Shown here piece after piece: positions 29,075 through 39,347 of a stretch of DNA of 64,000 nt. This DNA is from Fusibacter tunisiensis (lineage in GTDB: Bacteria > Bacillota > Clostridia > Peptostreptococcales > Acidaminobacteraceae), in contig NZ_JAFBDT010000008.1 of NCBI RefSeq assembly GCF_016908355.1, positions 19,248 through 83,247 of the forward strand. The letters run 5' to 3'. The position numbers were made by a program, and so were the translations under genes. Numbering within the stretch: the first letter of the stretch is position 1; every line of letters begins with the position of its first letter. The notes beneath the pieces are model-generated. The model saw only the letters and a list, made by a program, of their open reading frames with translations, was not told the origin of the DNA and ran no database searches.

Positions 29075-30265
29075 ATGGCTAAGCAAAAGTTTGAAAGAAC
29101 TAAACCACACTGTAACATTGGAACAATCGGTCACGTTGACCACGGTAAAACAACGCTTACAGCGGCAATTACAAAAGTATTGTTTGAAAAATACGGATTT
29201 GGTGAAAAAGTTGATTTTGAAAATATCGACAAAGCACCAGAAGAGAGAGAAAGAGGGATTACAATCTCTACAGCTCACGTTGAGTACGAAACACCAGCGA
29301 GACACTATGCACACGTTGACTGTCCAGGTCACGCCGACTATGTAAAGAACATGATTACAGGTGCTGCGCAAATGGATGGTTCAATCCTAGTTGTATCAGC
29401 AGCAGATGGTCCAATGCCACAAACAAGAGAGCATATCTTGCTTTCAAGACAAGTTGGCGTACCATATATCGTTGTATTCCTTAACAAATGTGACATGGTA
29501 GATGACGAAGAATTGCTTGAACTCGTTGAAATGGAAGTAAGAGATTTGCTTTCAGAGTATGACTTCCCAGGCGATGACACACCTATCGTAAGAGGTTCAG
29601 CTCTTAAAGCTCTTGAAGGTGAAGAAGCGTGGACAGAAAAAATCATCGAACTTTTTGAAATTATCGATGAATACATCCCACAACCTGAAAGAGATACAGA
29701 TAAGCCATTCCTTATGCCAGTAGAGGACGTATTCTCAATTACAGGAAGAGGAACAGTAGCAACAGGAAGAATTGAAAGAGGAATCGTAAAGGTTTCTGAG
29801 GAAGTTGAGCTTGTTGGATTATCAGAAGCGCCAAGAAAGCTTGTAGTAACAGGCGTAGAGATGTTCAAGAAACTTCTTGATGAAGGACAGGCAGGCGATA
29901 ACGTAGGCCTTCTTCTTAGAGGAATTCAAAGAACAGAAATTGAAAGAGGCCAAGTACTTGCAAAGCCAGGTACAATTCACCCACATACAAAGTTCGAAGC
30001 TCAAGTTTATGTTTTGACAAAAGAAGAGGGCGGAAGACACACACCATTCTTCAAAGGCTATAGACCACAGTTCTTCTTTAGAACAACAGACGTAACTGGA
30101 TCAATTGATCTTCCAGCAGGCGTTGAAATGTGTATGCCTGGTGATAACGTAGAAATGAACATCGAATTGATTTCACCAATTGCGATTGAAGAAGGTTTAA
30201 GATTCTCAATCCGTGAAGGTGGAAGAACAGTTGGTGCTGGATCTGTTATCAAGATTTACGAATAA
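29075..30265 (+). CDS. tuf: Elongation factor Tu, copy 2
   Basis: The 396-residue protein is identical to that of copy 1 at 13332-14522. By eye I count six synonymous DNA differences, for example in codon 2 (GCT against GCC). It lies 19 nt after fusA in the str operon and is followed by a strong terminator. Confidence 0.98.
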   Translation: MAKQKFERTKPHCNIGTIGHVDHGKTTLTAAITKVLFEKYGFGEKVDFENIDKAPEERERGITISTAHVEYETPARHYAHVDCPGHADYVKNMITGAAQMDGSILVVSAADGPMPQTREHILLSRQVGVPYIVVFLNKCDMVDDEELLELVEMEVRDLLSEYDFPGDDTPIVRGSALKALEGEEAWTEKIIELFEIIDEYIPQPERDTDKPFLMPVEDVFSITGRGTVATGRIERGIVKVSEEVELVGLSEAPRKLVVTGVEMFKKLLDEGQAGDNVGLLLRGIQRTEIERGQVLAKPGTIHPHTKFEAQVYVLTKEEGGRHTPFFKGYRPQFFFRTTDVTGSIDLPAGVEMCMPGDNVEMNIELISPIAIEEGLRFSIREGGRTVGAGSVIKIYE

Positions 30266-30300
30266 TAAATTGTTTCTAAATCTAAATACAATTAGTGAAA

Positions 30301-30331
30301 AACAACCCCTTGTAATTTACAAGGGGTTGTT
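30301..30331 (+). terminator. Terminator of the str operon
   Basis: An almost continuous 15-bp stem (AACAACCCCTTGTAA / TTACAAGGGGTTGTT) has a minimal loop. Its T tract is interrupted (TTGTATAAT). Confidence 0.8.
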
Positions 30332-30338
30332 GTATAAT
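30310..30338 (+). promoter_or_regulatory. S10-operon promoter overlapping the terminator
   Basis: TTGTAA (30310-30315), 17 bp and TATAAT (30333-30338). The -35 lies inside the terminator stem. It is the only good promoter found before rpsJ. Confidence 0.6.
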
Positions 30339-30344
30339 ATTGTG

Positions 30345-30533
30345 GTGCACTAATGCGATGATGTGGAAAGTTACTATGCTGCGAGAAAATTTCCACGGAG
30401 AATTGTTCATACTGGATATGAACGACGAGTTTTTTGTCCAAACGATTACGAAACACCTGGCGGTGTGGACGATGTTTGTCTTGGTCGTATGAATGCAGTA
30501 GGCATGCGATAAAAAAATAAGGAGGTTTAGCAA
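30345..30533 (+). promoter_or_regulatory. Structured leader of the S10 operon
   Basis: About 190 nt of untranslated leader carry several strong hairpins. These are GTGGAAA / TTTCCAC (30363-30396), GTTCATA-CTGGA-TATGAAC (30405-30423) and a two-part stem GTCCA / TGGAC with inner CACC / GGTG (30436-30470), enclosed by ACGAC / GTCGT (30422-30488). In other bacteria L4 represses the S10 operon through such a leader; whether L4 does so here is inference. Confidence 0.6.
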
Positions 30534-30845
30534 ATGGCTAATAAGCAAAAGATTAGAATCAGATTGAAATCATTTGATCACAAAGTGCTTGATAACACAG
30601 CACAAAAAATTGTAGAAGTGGCTAAAACCACTGGTGCGGATGTAGCAGGACCCATTCCGTTGCCAACAAAAAAAGAAGTTGTTACAATCTTGAGAGCAGT
30701 ACACAAATATAAAGATTCTAGAGAGCAATTTGAAATTAGAACGCACAAGAGATTGATTGACATCTTAAATCCTGCACAAAAAACTGTAGACGCGCTTATG
30801 AAACTTGAACTCCCTGCTGGAGTTGATGTGGAAATCAAGTTATAA
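30534..30845 (+). CDS. rpsJ: 30S ribosomal protein S10
   Basis: The 103-residue S10 (also NusE) starts with [20 protein letters not shown] and has a typical C-terminus. It also joins NusB in rRNA antitermination. AAGGAGG precedes the ATG. It is the first gene of the S10 operon, separated from rplC by an unusually structured 102-nt spacer. Confidence 0.98.
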   Translation: MANKQKIRIRLKSFDHKVLDNTAQKIVEVAKTTGADVAGPIPLPTKKEVVTILRAVHKYKDSREQFEIRTHKRLIDILNPAQKTVDALMKLELPAGVDVEIKL

Positions 30846-30947
30846 GCGACTAAAAGAGACTAAGATTTCGGTTTAAATAGATAAACCTGTTTTCTTAGGA
30901 TGATTACTTCGGTAATCCGCTGTAAGAATATTAGGAGGTGCAAAAGC
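30846..30947 (+). promoter_or_regulatory. Structured spacer between rpsJ and rplC
   Basis: The spacer folds into an imperfect long hairpin (outer CTAAGA / TCTTAG, inner GGTTTA / TAAACC, 30860-30898) and a GATTAC-TTCG-GTAATC hairpin with a UUCG-type loop (30902-30917). No T run follows, so processing or translational control is more likely than termination. Confidence 0.5.
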
Positions 30948-31580
30948 ATGGTAGGAATTATCGGTAAAAAAATCGGTATGACCCAAGTATTCAACGAAGA
31001 AGGCATCGTAACTCCTGTAACAGTTCTTGAAGTGACACCTATGGTGGTTACTCAAATTAAAACTGTGGAGACAGATGGTTACAATGCGATTCAAGTTGCT
31101 TCTGGAGACATCAAAGAAAAACATGTCAACAAACCTATGAAAGGTCATTTTGACAAAGCTGGAACAGCGTACAAAAAGACCCTTAAAGAGTTTAGAGTTG
31201 ACAATCCTGCTGAGTTCAAAATTGGTCAGGAAATCGCAGTTGATATTTTTGAAAACGGACAAAAAATTGATGTAACTGGTACATCTAAAGGTAAAGGAAC
31301 TGCCGGCCCAATTAAGCGACATAATCAGTCAAGGGGTCCAGAAACTCACGGTTCTAAATACCATAGAGGTGGCGGATCAATTGGAGCGGCTTCGTATCCA
31401 GCTCGAGTTTTCAAAGGAATGCCAATGGCGGGTAGAATGGGTAATGAAACAGTTACTGTTCAAAATCTTGAGGTAGTCAAGATTGATGCAGAAAGAAATC
31501 TGTTGCTCGTTAAAGGTGCGGTGCCAGGCCCTAAGAGTGGTCAACTGGTAATTAGCAAAGCTGTTAAGGCAACACTATAA
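30948..31580 (+). CDS. rplC: 50S ribosomal protein L3
   Basis: The 210-residue early-assembly protein has [15 protein letters not shown] at the start and [20 protein letters not shown] in the loop reaching the peptidyl transferase centre. The ATG at 30948 has AGGAGG; the longer frame from 30900 overlaps the UUCG hairpin and is rejected. Confidence 0.97.
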   Translation: MVGIIGKKIGMTQVFNEEGIVTPVTVLEVTPMVVTQIKTVETDGYNAIQVASGDIKEKHVNKPMKGHFDKAGTAYKKTLKEFRVDNPAEFKIGQEIAVDIFENGQKIDVTGTSKGKGTAGPIKRHNQSRGPETHGSKYHRGGGSIGAASYPARVFKGMPMAGRMGNETVTVQNLEVVKIDAERNLLLVKGAVPGPKSGQLVISKAVKATL

Positions 31581-31604
31581 TAGCTTGAGAAAGGAGGAAG
31601 CACA

Positions 31605-32231
31605 GTGCCTAAATTAGAAGTATTAAACGTTTCCGGTCAGAAAGTGACTGAAATAGAATTAAACGAAACTATTTTCGGAATAGAGCCAAATGTACCTGTT
31701 ATGCACGAAATTGTTAAAAATTATCTTGCAAATCAAAGACAAGGTACACAATCTGCTAAGACAAGAGCAGAAGTAAGAGGCGGCGGAAGAAAGCCGTTCA
31801 GACAAAAAGGAACAGGTAATGCGAGACAAGGAACAATCAGAGCCCCTCATTATGTAGGTGGTGGTGTTGTTTTCGCGCCGAAGCCAAGAAGTTACAGATA
31901 TACTTTGCCTAAGAAGGTAAAAAGACTTGGTCTTAAATCTGCATTAAGTGCAAAAGTTAGGGATCAAGAACTAATTGTTTTAGATGAGCTTGTAATGGCA
32001 GCTCCAAAAACAAAAGATATGCTTAACATCATTAACAACATTAAAGTGAATGGAAAGAAAGTTCTTTTTGTTACAGGAGATGTTGAAAACAATGTGATAA
32101 AAGCATCTAACAACATTGAAGGCGTTAGCACAACATTTGTTGGTTCAATCAATGTTTATGACATTTTGAATCACGATTATTGTGTTGTTACTAAAAATGC
32201 GGTTGAAAAAATCGAGGAGGTGTACGCATAA
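31605..32231 (+). CDS. rplD: 50S ribosomal protein L4
   Basis: The 208-residue protein has the exit-tunnel loop (GGGRKPFRQKGTGNARQGTI), where macrolide resistance changes map in other bacteria. GTG start with AAAGGAGG. The stop overlaps the rplW start by one base. L4 is the known autoregulator of the S10 operon in some bacteria. Confidence 0.97.
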   Translation: MPKLEVLNVSGQKVTEIELNETIFGIEPNVPVMHEIVKNYLANQRQGTQSAKTRAEVRGGGRKPFRQKGTGNARQGTIRAPHYVGGGVVFAPKPRSYRYTLPKKVKRLGLKSALSAKVRDQELIVLDELVMAAPKTKDMLNIINNIKVNGKKVLFVTGDVENNVIKASNNIEGVSTTFVGSINVYDILNHDYCVVTKNAVEKIEEVYA

Positions 32232-32521
32232 TGAGAACCTCTTATGATGTGATAGTTAGACCTATCGTAACGGAAAATTCCATGATGCAGACTTCAGATC
32301 GAAAGTATACATTCGAAGTGCTAAAGGATGCCAATAAAACAGAAATTAGAAAAGCCGTTGAGGAAGTTTTCGGTGTAAAAGTTGAAAAAATCAGCACAAT
32401 GCACGTAAAAGGAAAACTTAAGAGACAAGGCAGAAATGAAGGATACACAAGAAGCTGGAAGAAAGCGATTGTCAAATTGACTGAAGACAGTAAAACAATC
32501 GAATTCTTTGAAGGTATGTAA
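32231..32521 (+). CDS. rplW: 50S ribosomal protein L23
   Basis: The 96-residue protein sits at the tunnel exit and docks trigger factor and SRP. It shows PIVTENSM and the conserved KVEKISTMHVKGKLKRQGR. It is translationally coupled to rplD; GAGGAGG lies within the end of rplD. Confidence 0.97.
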   Translation: MRTSYDVIVRPIVTENSMMQTSDRKYTFEVLKDANKTEIRKAVEEVFGVKVEKISTMHVKGKLKRQGRNEGYTRSWKKAIVKLTEDSKTIEFFEGM

Positions 32522-32548
32522 TCAAAAAGACTCGAAGGAGGTAAAACC

Positions 32549-33379
32549 ATGGGTATTAGAGGATATAAACCGACTTCACCTGCTGTAAGACAAATGACAG
32601 TGTCTACTTTCGAAGAAATTACAAAAAAGCAACCTGAAAAGTCTTTGGTAGTTTCATTGAAGAAAAATTCTGGTCGTAACAACCAGGGTAAAATCACTGT
32701 TCGTCATAGAGGTGGCGGAACAACAAAAAAATACAGAATCATTGATTTCAAAAGAAATAAAGACAATGTCCCTGCAAAAGTGGCGGCAATAGAGTACGAT
32801 CCTAATCGAAGTGCAAATATTGCATTGTTACACTATGCAGATGGTGACAAAAGATATATCATACATCCAAACGGTTTGAAAGTTGGAGATACTATTATAT
32901 CTGGCGAATATCAGGATATTAAAGTGGGGAACGCAATGCCACTTATGAATATGCCTGTAGGTACAATTATTCACAACATTGAAATGAAGCCAGGAAAAGG
33001 CGCACAACTCGTTAGATCTGCTGGTAACTCTGCTCAACTTATGGCGAAAGAAGGAAACTATGCACTTCTTAGATTGCCATCAGGTGAGACGCGTTATGTC
33101 AGAAAAGAATGTCGCGCTACAATTGGACAAGTAGGTAACATCGATCACGAGAACATTACAATTGGTAAAGCTGGACGTAAAAGACATATGGGCATTCGAC
33201 CAACAGTCAGAGGTTCTGTAATGAATCCTAACGATCACCCTCACGGTGGTGGTGAAGGTAGATCACCAATTGGTAGACCATCTCCGGTTACACCATGGGG
33301 TAAGCCGGCTCTTGGTTACAAAACTCGAAAGAAAAACAAGCAATCAAACAAATATATTGTTTCAAGAAGAAAGAAATAA
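32549..33379 (+). CDS. rplB: 50S ribosomal protein L2
   Basis: The 276-residue protein is needed for subunit association and peptidyl transfer. The C-terminal signature [20 protein letters not shown] contains the conserved histidines. AAGGAGG precedes the ATG. Confidence 0.98.
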   Translation: MGIRGYKPTSPAVRQMTVSTFEEITKKQPEKSLVVSLKKNSGRNNQGKITVRHRGGGTTKKYRIIDFKRNKDNVPAKVAAIEYDPNRSANIALLHYADGDKRYIIHPNGLKVGDTIISGEYQDIKVGNAMPLMNMPVGTIIHNIEMKPGKGAQLVRSAGNSAQLMAKEGNYALLRLPSGETRYVRKECRATIGQVGNIDHENITIGKAGRKRHMGIRPTVRGSVMNPNDHPHGGGEGRSPIGRPSPVTPWGKPALGYKTRKKNKQSNKYIVSRRKK

Positions 33380-33409
33380 TCCGATTTACAACTGAAAGGA
33401 GGACATTTC

Positions 33410-33682
33410 ATGGGAAGATCTCTTAAAAAAGGTCCATTTGTCCACAAAGGCCTATTGAGAAAAATAGAAGAAATGAATGCATCCGGCGAAAAGAGAGTCG
33501 TTAAGGCATGGTCGAGAGCATCAACTATTTTCCCACAAATGGTTGGTCATACAATTGCGGTTCACGATGGAAAGAAACATGTTCCAGTTTATATTACAGA
33601 AGACATGATTGGACACAAGCTTGGTGAATTTGCACCAACTAGAACGTTCAGAGGTCACGCTGGCGATAAAAAAAGTAAATAA
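33410..33682 (+). CDS. rpsS: 30S ribosomal protein S19
   Basis: The 90-residue head protein begins [20 protein letters not shown] and includes [15 protein letters not shown]. It pairs with S13 at the subunit interface. AAAGGAGG ribosome binding site. Confidence 0.98.
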   Translation: MGRSLKKGPFVHKGLLRKIEEMNASGEKRVVKAWSRASTIFPQMVGHTIAVHDGKKHVPVYITEDMIGHKLGEFAPTRTFRGHAGDKKSK

Positions 33683-33711
33683 TTTCACTAATCCGAAAGG
33701 AGGTATTGAGA

Positions 33712-34047
33712 ATGCAAGCTAAAGCAGAAGCTAAGTATATTAGAGTCTCACCTCGTAAAATGAAGCCTATCGCAGACTTGGTTAGAGGTAAAAGCGTTAA
33801 AGATGCACAAGCAATCTTAAAGTTTACACCTAGAAAAGGTGCTGAAATATTTTTAAAAGTATTGAATTCAGCAGTTGCTAATGCTGAAAACAATCATCAC
33901 ATGGATGTTGAAACTTTGATTGTAAAAGACATTTATGCAAATCAAGGACCAACAATGAAAAGATGGAAAGCCGGTTCAATGGGGAGAGCAAACCCTATTT
34001 TAAGAAGAAGCAGCCATGTAGGCGTTGTTGTCGCTGAAAAAGAGTAA
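33712..34047 (+). CDS. rplV: 50S ribosomal protein L22
   Basis: The 111-residue protein has an extended hairpin lining the exit tunnel (GPTMKRWKAGSMGRANPILR). ATG 33712 is preferred to the in-frame TTG at 33706, which is too close to AAAGGAGG. Confidence 0.97.
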   Translation: MQAKAEAKYIRVSPRKMKPIADLVRGKSVKDAQAILKFTPRKGAEIFLKVLNSAVANAENNHHMDVETLIVKDIYANQGPTMKRWKAGSMGRANPILRRSSHVGVVVAEKE

Positions 34048-34062
34048 AGGAGGGTATGCTGA

Positions 34063-34821
34063 ATGGGTCAAAAGGTTAGCCCACACGGACTCCGAGTTGG
34101 AGTCATCAAAGATTGGGACTCAAAATGGTATGCAAATAAGAGAAATTTCGCAGATTTGTTAATTGAAGATTTTGAGATTCGTAAATACATCAAAAAAAGG
34201 TTGTTTACAGCTGGAATTTCTAGAATTTATATTGATAGAACTGCAAATGACAAGGTCCACATTAATATCTTTACTGCAAAACCAGGTATGGTAGTTGGTA
34301 AGGGTGGCGAAAACATTAAAGTTTTGAGAGAAGAACTTGAAAGAATGACAAAGAAATCTATCCAGTTGGATATTTCTGAAGTAGATAACATTGACAATGA
34401 TGCACAATTGGTTGCAGAAAATGTTGCGTTTTCACTTGAGAGAAGAGTTTCATTCAGAAGAGCTATGAAACAAGTAATCGGGAGAGCACTTAAAGCTGGT
34501 GCAGAAGGTATTAAAGTACAAACATCTGGTAGACTCGGTGGCGCTGAAATGGCAAGAACTGAAGGTTATTCAGAGGGCAATGTACCACTTTCAACTTTAA
34601 GAGCTGATATTGATTATGGTTTTGCTGAAGCGGATACAACTTATGGTAAAATCGGTGTCAAAGTTTGGATTAATAAAGGCGAAGTGTTGCCGAGTGTCAG
34701 TGAAGAAACAAGACTTCAAAGAAAAGAAGCTAGAAAAGCATCTGACAAGCGTCCAAGAGGCGGAAGAAATAATTCGGGACAAAACAGAGGACCGAGAAAG
34801 CCTAGAAATAACAACAATTAA
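34063..34821 (+). CDS. rpsC: 30S ribosomal protein S3
   Basis: The 252-residue protein has a KH domain ([18 protein letters not shown]) and the C-terminal domain near the mRNA entry site. The C-terminal tail is long and basic, rich in Arg, Gly and Asn, which is common in Clostridia. Confidence 0.97.
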   Translation: MGQKVSPHGLRVGVIKDWDSKWYANKRNFADLLIEDFEIRKYIKKRLFTAGISRIYIDRTANDKVHINIFTAKPGMVVGKGGENIKVLREELERMTKKSIQLDISEVDNIDNDAQLVAENVAFSLERRVSFRRAMKQVIGRALKAGAEGIKVQTSGRLGGAEMARTEGYSEGNVPLSTLRADIDYGFAEADTTYGKIGVKVWINKGEVLPSVSEETRLQRKEARKASDKRPRGGRNNSGQNRGPRKPRNNNN

Positions 34822-34851
34822 TATAGAGTTTTGTGAAAGGAGGCAATTACC

Positions 34852-35283
34852 ATGTTAATGCCTAAAAGAGTAAAACGCCGCAGAGTTCACAGAGGTAGAA
34901 TGTCGGGTACTGCTCAAAAGGGTAACACAGTAACTTACGGAGATTACGGTCTAGTTGCTATGGAACCAGTTTGGCTCACTTCAAATCAAATTGAATCAGC
35001 CAGGATTGCTATAAATAGAAGAATCAAAAGAGGCGGTAAAGTTTGGATTAAAGTTTTCCCTCACAAGCCAATTACTCAAAAACCTGCTGAGACACGAATG
35101 GGTGCTGGTAAAGGTTCACCGGAGTATTGGGTTGCAGTTGTAAAGCCTGGCAGAGTTTTGTTTGAACTTTCAGGTGTAGATGAGGAACTTGCAAGAGAAG
35201 CGATGAGACTTGCTGCAAACAAATTGCCAATTAAGTGTAAATTTGTCAAGAAAGAAGACGCTATCGAAAAGGGTGGTGAATAA
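34852..35283 (+). CDS. rplP: 50S ribosomal protein L16
   Basis: The 143-residue protein starts [19 protein letters not shown] and contacts the A- and P-site tRNAs. ATG 34852 is eight bases from AAGGAGG; ATG 34858 is possible. The stop is within three bases of the rpmC start. Confidence 0.97.
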   Translation: MLMPKRVKRRRVHRGRMSGTAQKGNTVTYGDYGLVAMEPVWLTSNQIESARIAINRRIKRGGKVWIKVFPHKPITQKPAETRMGAGKGSPEYWVAVVKPGRVLFELSGVDEELAREAMRLAANKLPIKCKFVKKEDAIEKGGE

Positions 35284-35285
35284 AG

Positions 35286-35480
35286 TTGAAAGCAACTAAA
35301 ATAAGAGAAATGACAACTCAAGAGTTGAATGATAAAGTGGTAGAGTTGAAAAACGAGCTTTTCAACTTGAGATTCCAATTGGCTACAGGACAATTGGAGA
35401 ATCCTATGCAAATTAAAGCCATTAAAAAAGACATTGCTCGTGTAAAAACGATCTTGAGAGATAAAGAGATCAACGCGTAA
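35286..35480 (+). CDS. rpmC: 50S ribosomal protein L29
   Basis: The 64-residue two-helix protein at the tunnel exit contains [20 protein letters not shown]. It uses a TTG start two bases after rplP with a GGTGGTGA site inside rplP, suggesting coupled translation. Confidence 0.96.
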   Translation: MKATKIREMTTQELNDKVVELKNELFNLRFQLATGQLENPMQIKAIKKDIARVKTILRDKEINA

Positions 35481-35497
35481 GCAAAGGAGGTAATGCT

Positions 35498-35752
35498 GTG
35501 GAAAGAGGCAGAAGAAAAGTTAGAGTTGGATATGTAACCAGCGATAAAATGGATAAGACTATCGTCGTTACAGTTGAAGAATTCATCCGTCATCCACTCT
35601 ATGGTAAAAGAGTAAAAAGAACAAAGAAATTCAAAGCGCATGATGAAGAAAATACATGTGGCATTGGTGATAAAGTAAGAATTATGGAAACTAGACCACT
35701 TAGCAAGGATAAAAGATGGAGACTTATTGAAGTCGTAGAAAAAGCTAAGTAG
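35498..35752 (+). CDS. rpsQ: 30S ribosomal protein S17
   Basis: The 84-residue OB-fold primary 16S rRNA binder has [20 protein letters not shown] and [22 protein letters not shown] start after AAAGGAGG. Confidence 0.97.
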   Translation: MERGRRKVRVGYVTSDKMDKTIVVTVEEFIRHPLYGKRVKRTKKFKAHDEENTCGIGDKVRIMETRPLSKDKRWRLIEVVEKAK

Positions 35753-35775
35753 TCGGTCGGAAGGAGGACAAAGGC

Positions 35776-36144
35776 ATGATCCAAAACGAAACTCGTTTAA
35801 AAGTTGCTGATAACTCTGGTGCGAAAGAAATACTTTGTATCCGTGTACTCGGAGGATCAAAGAGAAAATATGGAAATATCGGAGATGTTATAGTAGCGAC
35901 CGTCAAAAATGCAACACCTGGCGGGGTTGTCAAGAAGGGCGACGTTGTCAAGGCTGTTATTGTAAGAAGCAACTACGGTTTGAGAAGACCAGATGGCAGT
36001 TACGTTAAATTTGATGAGAACGCAGCGGTTATCATAAAAGATGATTTATCTCCAGTAGGAACTCGTATCTTCGGACCAGTTGCTAGAGAGTTAAGAGACA
36101 GGAAATTCATGAAAATCGTTTCTCTAGCTCCAGAAGTTCTTTAA
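35776..36144 (+). CDS. rplN: 50S ribosomal protein L14
   Basis: The 122-residue protein carries the signature [20 protein letters not shown] and the C-terminal [12 protein letters not shown]. It contacts 16S rRNA in an intersubunit bridge and is the RsfS docking site. It begins the spc part of the cluster. Confidence 0.98.
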   Translation: MIQNETRLKVADNSGAKEILCIRVLGGSKRKYGNIGDVIVATVKNATPGGVVKKGDVVKAVIVRSNYGLRRPDGSYVKFDENAAVIIKDDLSPVGTRIFGPVARELRDRKFMKIVSLAPEVL

Positions 36145-36160
36145 ACTTAGGAGGTGTAGT

Positions 36161-36472
36161 ATGCATATTAAGAAAGGCGATACAGTTATCGTTATTGCTG
36201 GTAAAGATAAAGGCAAAAAAGGTAAAGTATTGAGCGTAAACCCAAAAACTGAAAGAATCATCATAGAAAACGTAAACATGGTAACAAAACACCAAAAGCC
36301 TTCAATGAAGGTGCAACAAGGTGGTCGTATTCATAAAGAAGCAGCAATCCATGTTTCAAATGTTCTTTTGTATGATGCAAAAGCGAAAGCTGGTACAAGA
36401 GTTAGATTTAAAGAATTAGAAAATGGTAAAAAAGTCAGAGTATCAGTGAAAACTGGTGAGGTAATTGACTAA
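36161..36472 (+). CDS. rplX: 50S ribosomal protein L24
   Basis: The 103-residue assembly initiator protein has an N-terminal KOW motif (KGDTVIVIAGKDKGKKGKVL). AGGAGGTG precedes the ATG, 16 nt after rplN. Confidence 0.97.
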   Translation: MHIKKGDTVIVIAGKDKGKKGKVLSVNPKTERIIIENVNMVTKHQKPSMKVQQGGRIHKEAAIHVSNVLLYDAKAKAGTRVRFKELENGKKVRVSVKTGEVID

Positions 36473-36498
36473 AACCAGTGAGAAAGGAGGTTTGACTC

Positions 36499-37038
36499 AT
36501 GGCGAGATTTAAAGATAAATACAATAATGAAGTTGCGAAAGCAATGATGGAAAAATTCAGCTATAGCAACGTTATGGAAATTCCAAAAATTGAAAAAGTT
36601 GTTATCAACATGGGCCTCGGCGATGGAAAAGACAATCCAAAAGTAATTAAGGCTGCAGTAGATGAACTGACAACAATCGTAGGTCAGGCACCAGTTGTTA
36701 CCAAAGCTAAGAAATCTGTTGCGAACTTTAAAGTAAGAGAAGGCATGAGCGTTGGTGCTAAAGTTACTTTGAGAGGTAGCAGAATGTATGAATTCCTCGA
36801 TAGATTCATTACAATCGCATTGCCTAGAGTAAGAGACTTTAGAGGTGTAAATCCAAATTCATTTGACGGTAGAGGAAACTATACGCTTGGCGTTAAAGAA
36901 CAGTTGATTTTCCCTGAGATCGATATTGACAAGGTAGAAACTGTTAGAGGCATGGACATCACTTTTGTAACCACAGCTAAAACGGATGAAGAAGCTAGAG
37001 AGTTACTTAAATTGATGGGGATGCCATTTAGCAAGTAA
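36499..37038 (+). CDS. rplE: 50S ribosomal protein L5
   Basis: The 179-residue 5S rRNA-binding protein has [29 protein letters not shown] and [24 protein letters not shown] site. Standard length. Confidence 0.98.
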   Translation: MARFKDKYNNEVAKAMMEKFSYSNVMEIPKIEKVVINMGLGDGKDNPKVIKAAVDELTTIVGQAPVVTKAKKSVANFKVREGMSVGAKVTLRGSRMYEFLDRFITIALPRVRDFRGVNPNSFDGRGNYTLGVKEQLIFPEIDIDKVETVRGMDITFVTTAKTDEEARELLKLMGMPFSK

Positions 37039-37051
37039 GGAGGGATTTACA

Positions 37052-37237
37052 TTGGCTAAGACCAGTCTTAAAGTAAAACAATCAAGACCGCAAAAATATT
37101 CTACGAGAGAATACAATAGATGTAAAATTTGTGGTAGACCACATGCATATATCAGAAAATATGGAATTTGCCGTATCTGCTTTAGAGAATTGGCATATAA
37201 AGGACAAATTCCTGGCGTAAGAAAAGCCAGCTGGTAA
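37052..37237 (+). CDS. rpsN: 30S ribosomal protein S14, zinc-binding type (S14Z)
   Basis: The 61-residue short form has an intact zinc site, Cys24, Cys27, Cys40 and Cys43 (CKIC and CRIC). This is the zinc-dependent paralogue common in Firmicutes. TTG start after AAGGAGGG. No zinc-free S14 is in the window. Confidence 0.96.
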   Translation: MAKTSLKVKQSRPQKYSTREYNRCKICGRPHAYIRKYGICRICFRELAYKGQIPGVRKASW

Positions 37238-37261
37238 GAAATCGGAAGGAGGTAATTACTC

Positions 37262-37660
37262 ATGGCAATGACAGATCCAATTGCTGATCTACTGACCCGT
37301 ATCAGAAATGCTAACATGGTTAAGCATACTTCAGTAGATATACCGGCATCAAATGTAAAAAAGAGAATTGTAGAGATTCTTATGGAAGAAGGCTATATCA
37401 AGGGATTTGATGTGATAGAAGACGGAAAGCAAGGTCTTATCAGAATCGAACTAAAATATGGTGAAAATAAAGAGCGTGTTATCACAGGGCTCAAGCGTAT
37501 TTCTAAGCCAGGACTTAGAGTTTATGCTAAGAAAACCGATGTTCCAAGAGTCCTTGGTGGATTAGGTTGTGCAATTATTTCTACTTCTAATGGTATTATT
37601 ACAGATAGAGAAGCTAGAAAACTTGGCGTTGGTGGCGAAGTAATTTGCTACATTTGGTAA
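37262..37660 (+). CDS. rpsH: 30S ribosomal protein S8
   Basis: The 132-residue protein starts [18 protein letters not shown] and ends GGEVICYIW. In Escherichia coli S8 autoregulates the spc operon; no equivalent site is obvious here. AAGGAGG site. Confidence 0.98.
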   Translation: MAMTDPIADLLTRIRNANMVKHTSVDIPASNVKKRIVEILMEEGYIKGFDVIEDGKQGLIRIELKYGENKERVITGLKRISKPGLRVYAKKTDVPRVLGGLGCAIISTSNGIITDREARKLGVGGEVICYIW

Positions 37661-37685
37661 TCATGAATAACTAGGAGGTGTGACA

Positions 37686-38231
37686 ATGTCAAGAGTAGGT
37701 AAATTGCCTATTACAATACCTCAAGGGGTTCAAGTGAACGTTTCTGATAAGAATCTCGTCACTGTTAAAGGACCTCTAGGAGAATTGTCAGAGCAAATCG
37801 ACAAAGACATTAAAATTGAAATTGATGGCGAAACATTATCAGTTACGCGTCCATCTGACAATAAGCGACATAGAGCTTTACACGGCTTGTCAAGAGCTTT
37901 AATCAACAATATGGTAGTTGGTGTTACAAATGGTTTTGAGAGAAAACTCCAAATTGTAGGTGTTGGTTATAGAGCTGCTAAAAATGGTAAAAAACTTGAA
38001 CTATCATTGGGACATTCTCATCCAGTTGTGATGGAAGATCCAGATGGTATTGAAACTTTGGTTCCAACACAAACAGAAATTGTTGTTAAAGGAATCAATA
38101 AACAACTGGTTGGAAATTATGCTTCTAAAATCAGAGAGTGGAGAAAGCCTGAACCTTATAAAGGAAAAGGTGTTCGATATTCTGATGAGCGCGTAATCCG
38201 AAAAGAAGGAAAGACCGGTAAGAAAAAATAA
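37686..38231 (+). CDS. rplF: 50S ribosomal protein L6
   Basis: The 181-residue protein begins [17 protein letters not shown] and has the C-terminal [23 protein letters not shown] 37686 is used, with AGGAGG seven bases upstream; the in-frame GTG at 37680 overlaps the site. Confidence 0.97.
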   Translation: MSRVGKLPITIPQGVQVNVSDKNLVTVKGPLGELSEQIDKDIKIEIDGETLSVTRPSDNKRHRALHGLSRALINNMVVGVTNGFERKLQIVGVGYRAAKNGKKLELSLGHSHPVVMEDPDGIETLVPTQTEIVVKGINKQLVGNYASKIREWRKPEPYKGKGVRYSDERVIRKEGKTGKKK

Positions 38232-38248
38232 GAAAGGAGTAGCGTAAA

Positions 38249-38614
38249 ATGGCTTCTAAAAGTAGAAATGAAAATAGAAAAGCGCGTCATGCAAGAGTGC
38301 GTAAGAAAATTTCTGGGTCAACTGAAAAACCAAGACTTAATGTTTACAGATCAAACCAGAATATTTATGCTCAAATCATTGACGATATTACAGGAAACAC
38401 TTTAATTGCTGCTTCTACCCTTGATGCTCCTGTTAAAGAGCAAGTATCTTCTACAGGCAACAAGGAAGCTGCTAAACTGGTTGGTCAGTTGGTGGCTAAA
38501 AAAGCACTTGAAAAAGGCATTGAAAATGTGACTTTTGATAGAGGTGGATACCTTTATCATGGACGAGTAAAAGAACTCGCTGAAGGTGCTAGAGAAGCAG
38601 GATTAAAATTCTAA
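38249..38614 (+). CDS. rplR: 50S ribosomal protein L18
   Basis: The 121-residue 5S rRNA-binding protein has [13 protein letters not shown] sequence ([20 protein letters not shown]) and ends [27 protein letters not shown] precedes the ATG. Confidence 0.97.
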   Translation: MASKSRNENRKARHARVRKKISGSTEKPRLNVYRSNQNIYAQIIDDITGNTLIAASTLDAPVKEQVSSTGNKEAAKLVGQLVAKKALEKGIENVTFDRGGYLYHGRVKELAEGAREAGLKF

Positions 38615-38629
38615 ATAGGAGGTATGCAC

Positions 38630-39136
38630 ATGAACCGTAAGATGATTGATGCTAGCAAGTTAGACCTCAAAGAACAGGTTATTAATATAAATCGTGTTAC
38701 TAAGGTTGTTAAAGGTGGTAGAAACTTCAGATTCAGCGCTCTTGTAGTTGTTGGAGATGAAAATGGCCACGTAGGCATCGGAACAGGAAAAGCAAAAGAA
38801 GTTCCTGAAGCAATTTCAAAAGCGGTTGAAGATGCAAAAAAGCGTCTTATAAAAGTTCCACGTGTTGGAACGACTATACCGCATAATATCGAAGGACACT
38901 ATGGCTCAGGAAGTGTTCGAATCATGACAGCACAAGAAGGTACTGGTGTTATCGCTGGTGGACCTGTACGTGCCGTACTTGAACTTGCAGGAATCAAGGA
39001 CGTAAGAGCAAAATCTCTTGGAAGCAATAACCCAAGAAATATGGTTAATGCAACTATCGATGGCCTTATGAACCTTAAAACTGCTGAAGGCGTAGCGAAA
39101 TTAAGAGGCAAGACAGTAGAACAAATTTTAGGTTAG
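38630..39136 (+). CDS. rpsE: 30S ribosomal protein S5
   Basis: The 168-residue accuracy protein has the S5 N-terminal RNA-binding domain ([20 protein letters not shown]) and C-terminal fold. ATG 38630 lies seven bases from AGGAGG; ATG 38624 in the same frame is too close. Confidence 0.97.
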   Translation: MNRKMIDASKLDLKEQVININRVTKVVKGGRNFRFSALVVVGDENGHVGIGTGKAKEVPEAISKAVEDAKKRLIKVPRVGTTIPHNIEGHYGSGSVRIMTAQEGTGVIAGGPVRAVLELAGIKDVRAKSLGSNNPRNMVNATIDGLMNLKTAEGVAKLRGKTVEQILG

Positions 39137-39148
39137 GGGGTATGAACC

Positions 39149-39325
39149 TTGGCTACTATAAAAATCAAATTGGTTAAAAGCACAATCGGCGCGCTGCCAA
39201 AGCACAGACGTACGGTTGAAGCATTAGGCCTAAGAAAAATCGGTCAAGTTATAGAAAAACAAGACAATCCTCAAATGCGAGGAATGGTTAATCAAGTTAA
39301 TCACTTAGTAAAAATCGTAGAGTAA
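39149..39325 (+). CDS. rpmD: 50S ribosomal protein L30
   Basis: A 58-residue frame begins with TTG at 39149 and reads [14 protein letters not shown], then [20 protein letters not shown], ending in VKIVE. This is the complete L30 signature and it occupies its standard place between rpsE and rplO. The ribosome binding site is the G run GGGGG about nine bases upstream. Confidence 0.95.
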   Translation: MATIKIKLVKSTIGALPKHRRTVEALGLRKIGQVIEKQDNPQMRGMVNQVNHLVKIVE

Positions 39326-39347
39326 TAATCATAAAGGAGGTGTGACC

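Noticed and set aside
30358..30492. A 44-codon frame (starts MMWKVTMLRENF) in the S10 leader
   Set aside because: No ribosome binding site, no recognisable protein, and it overlaps the hairpins. A frame of this length is expected by chance.
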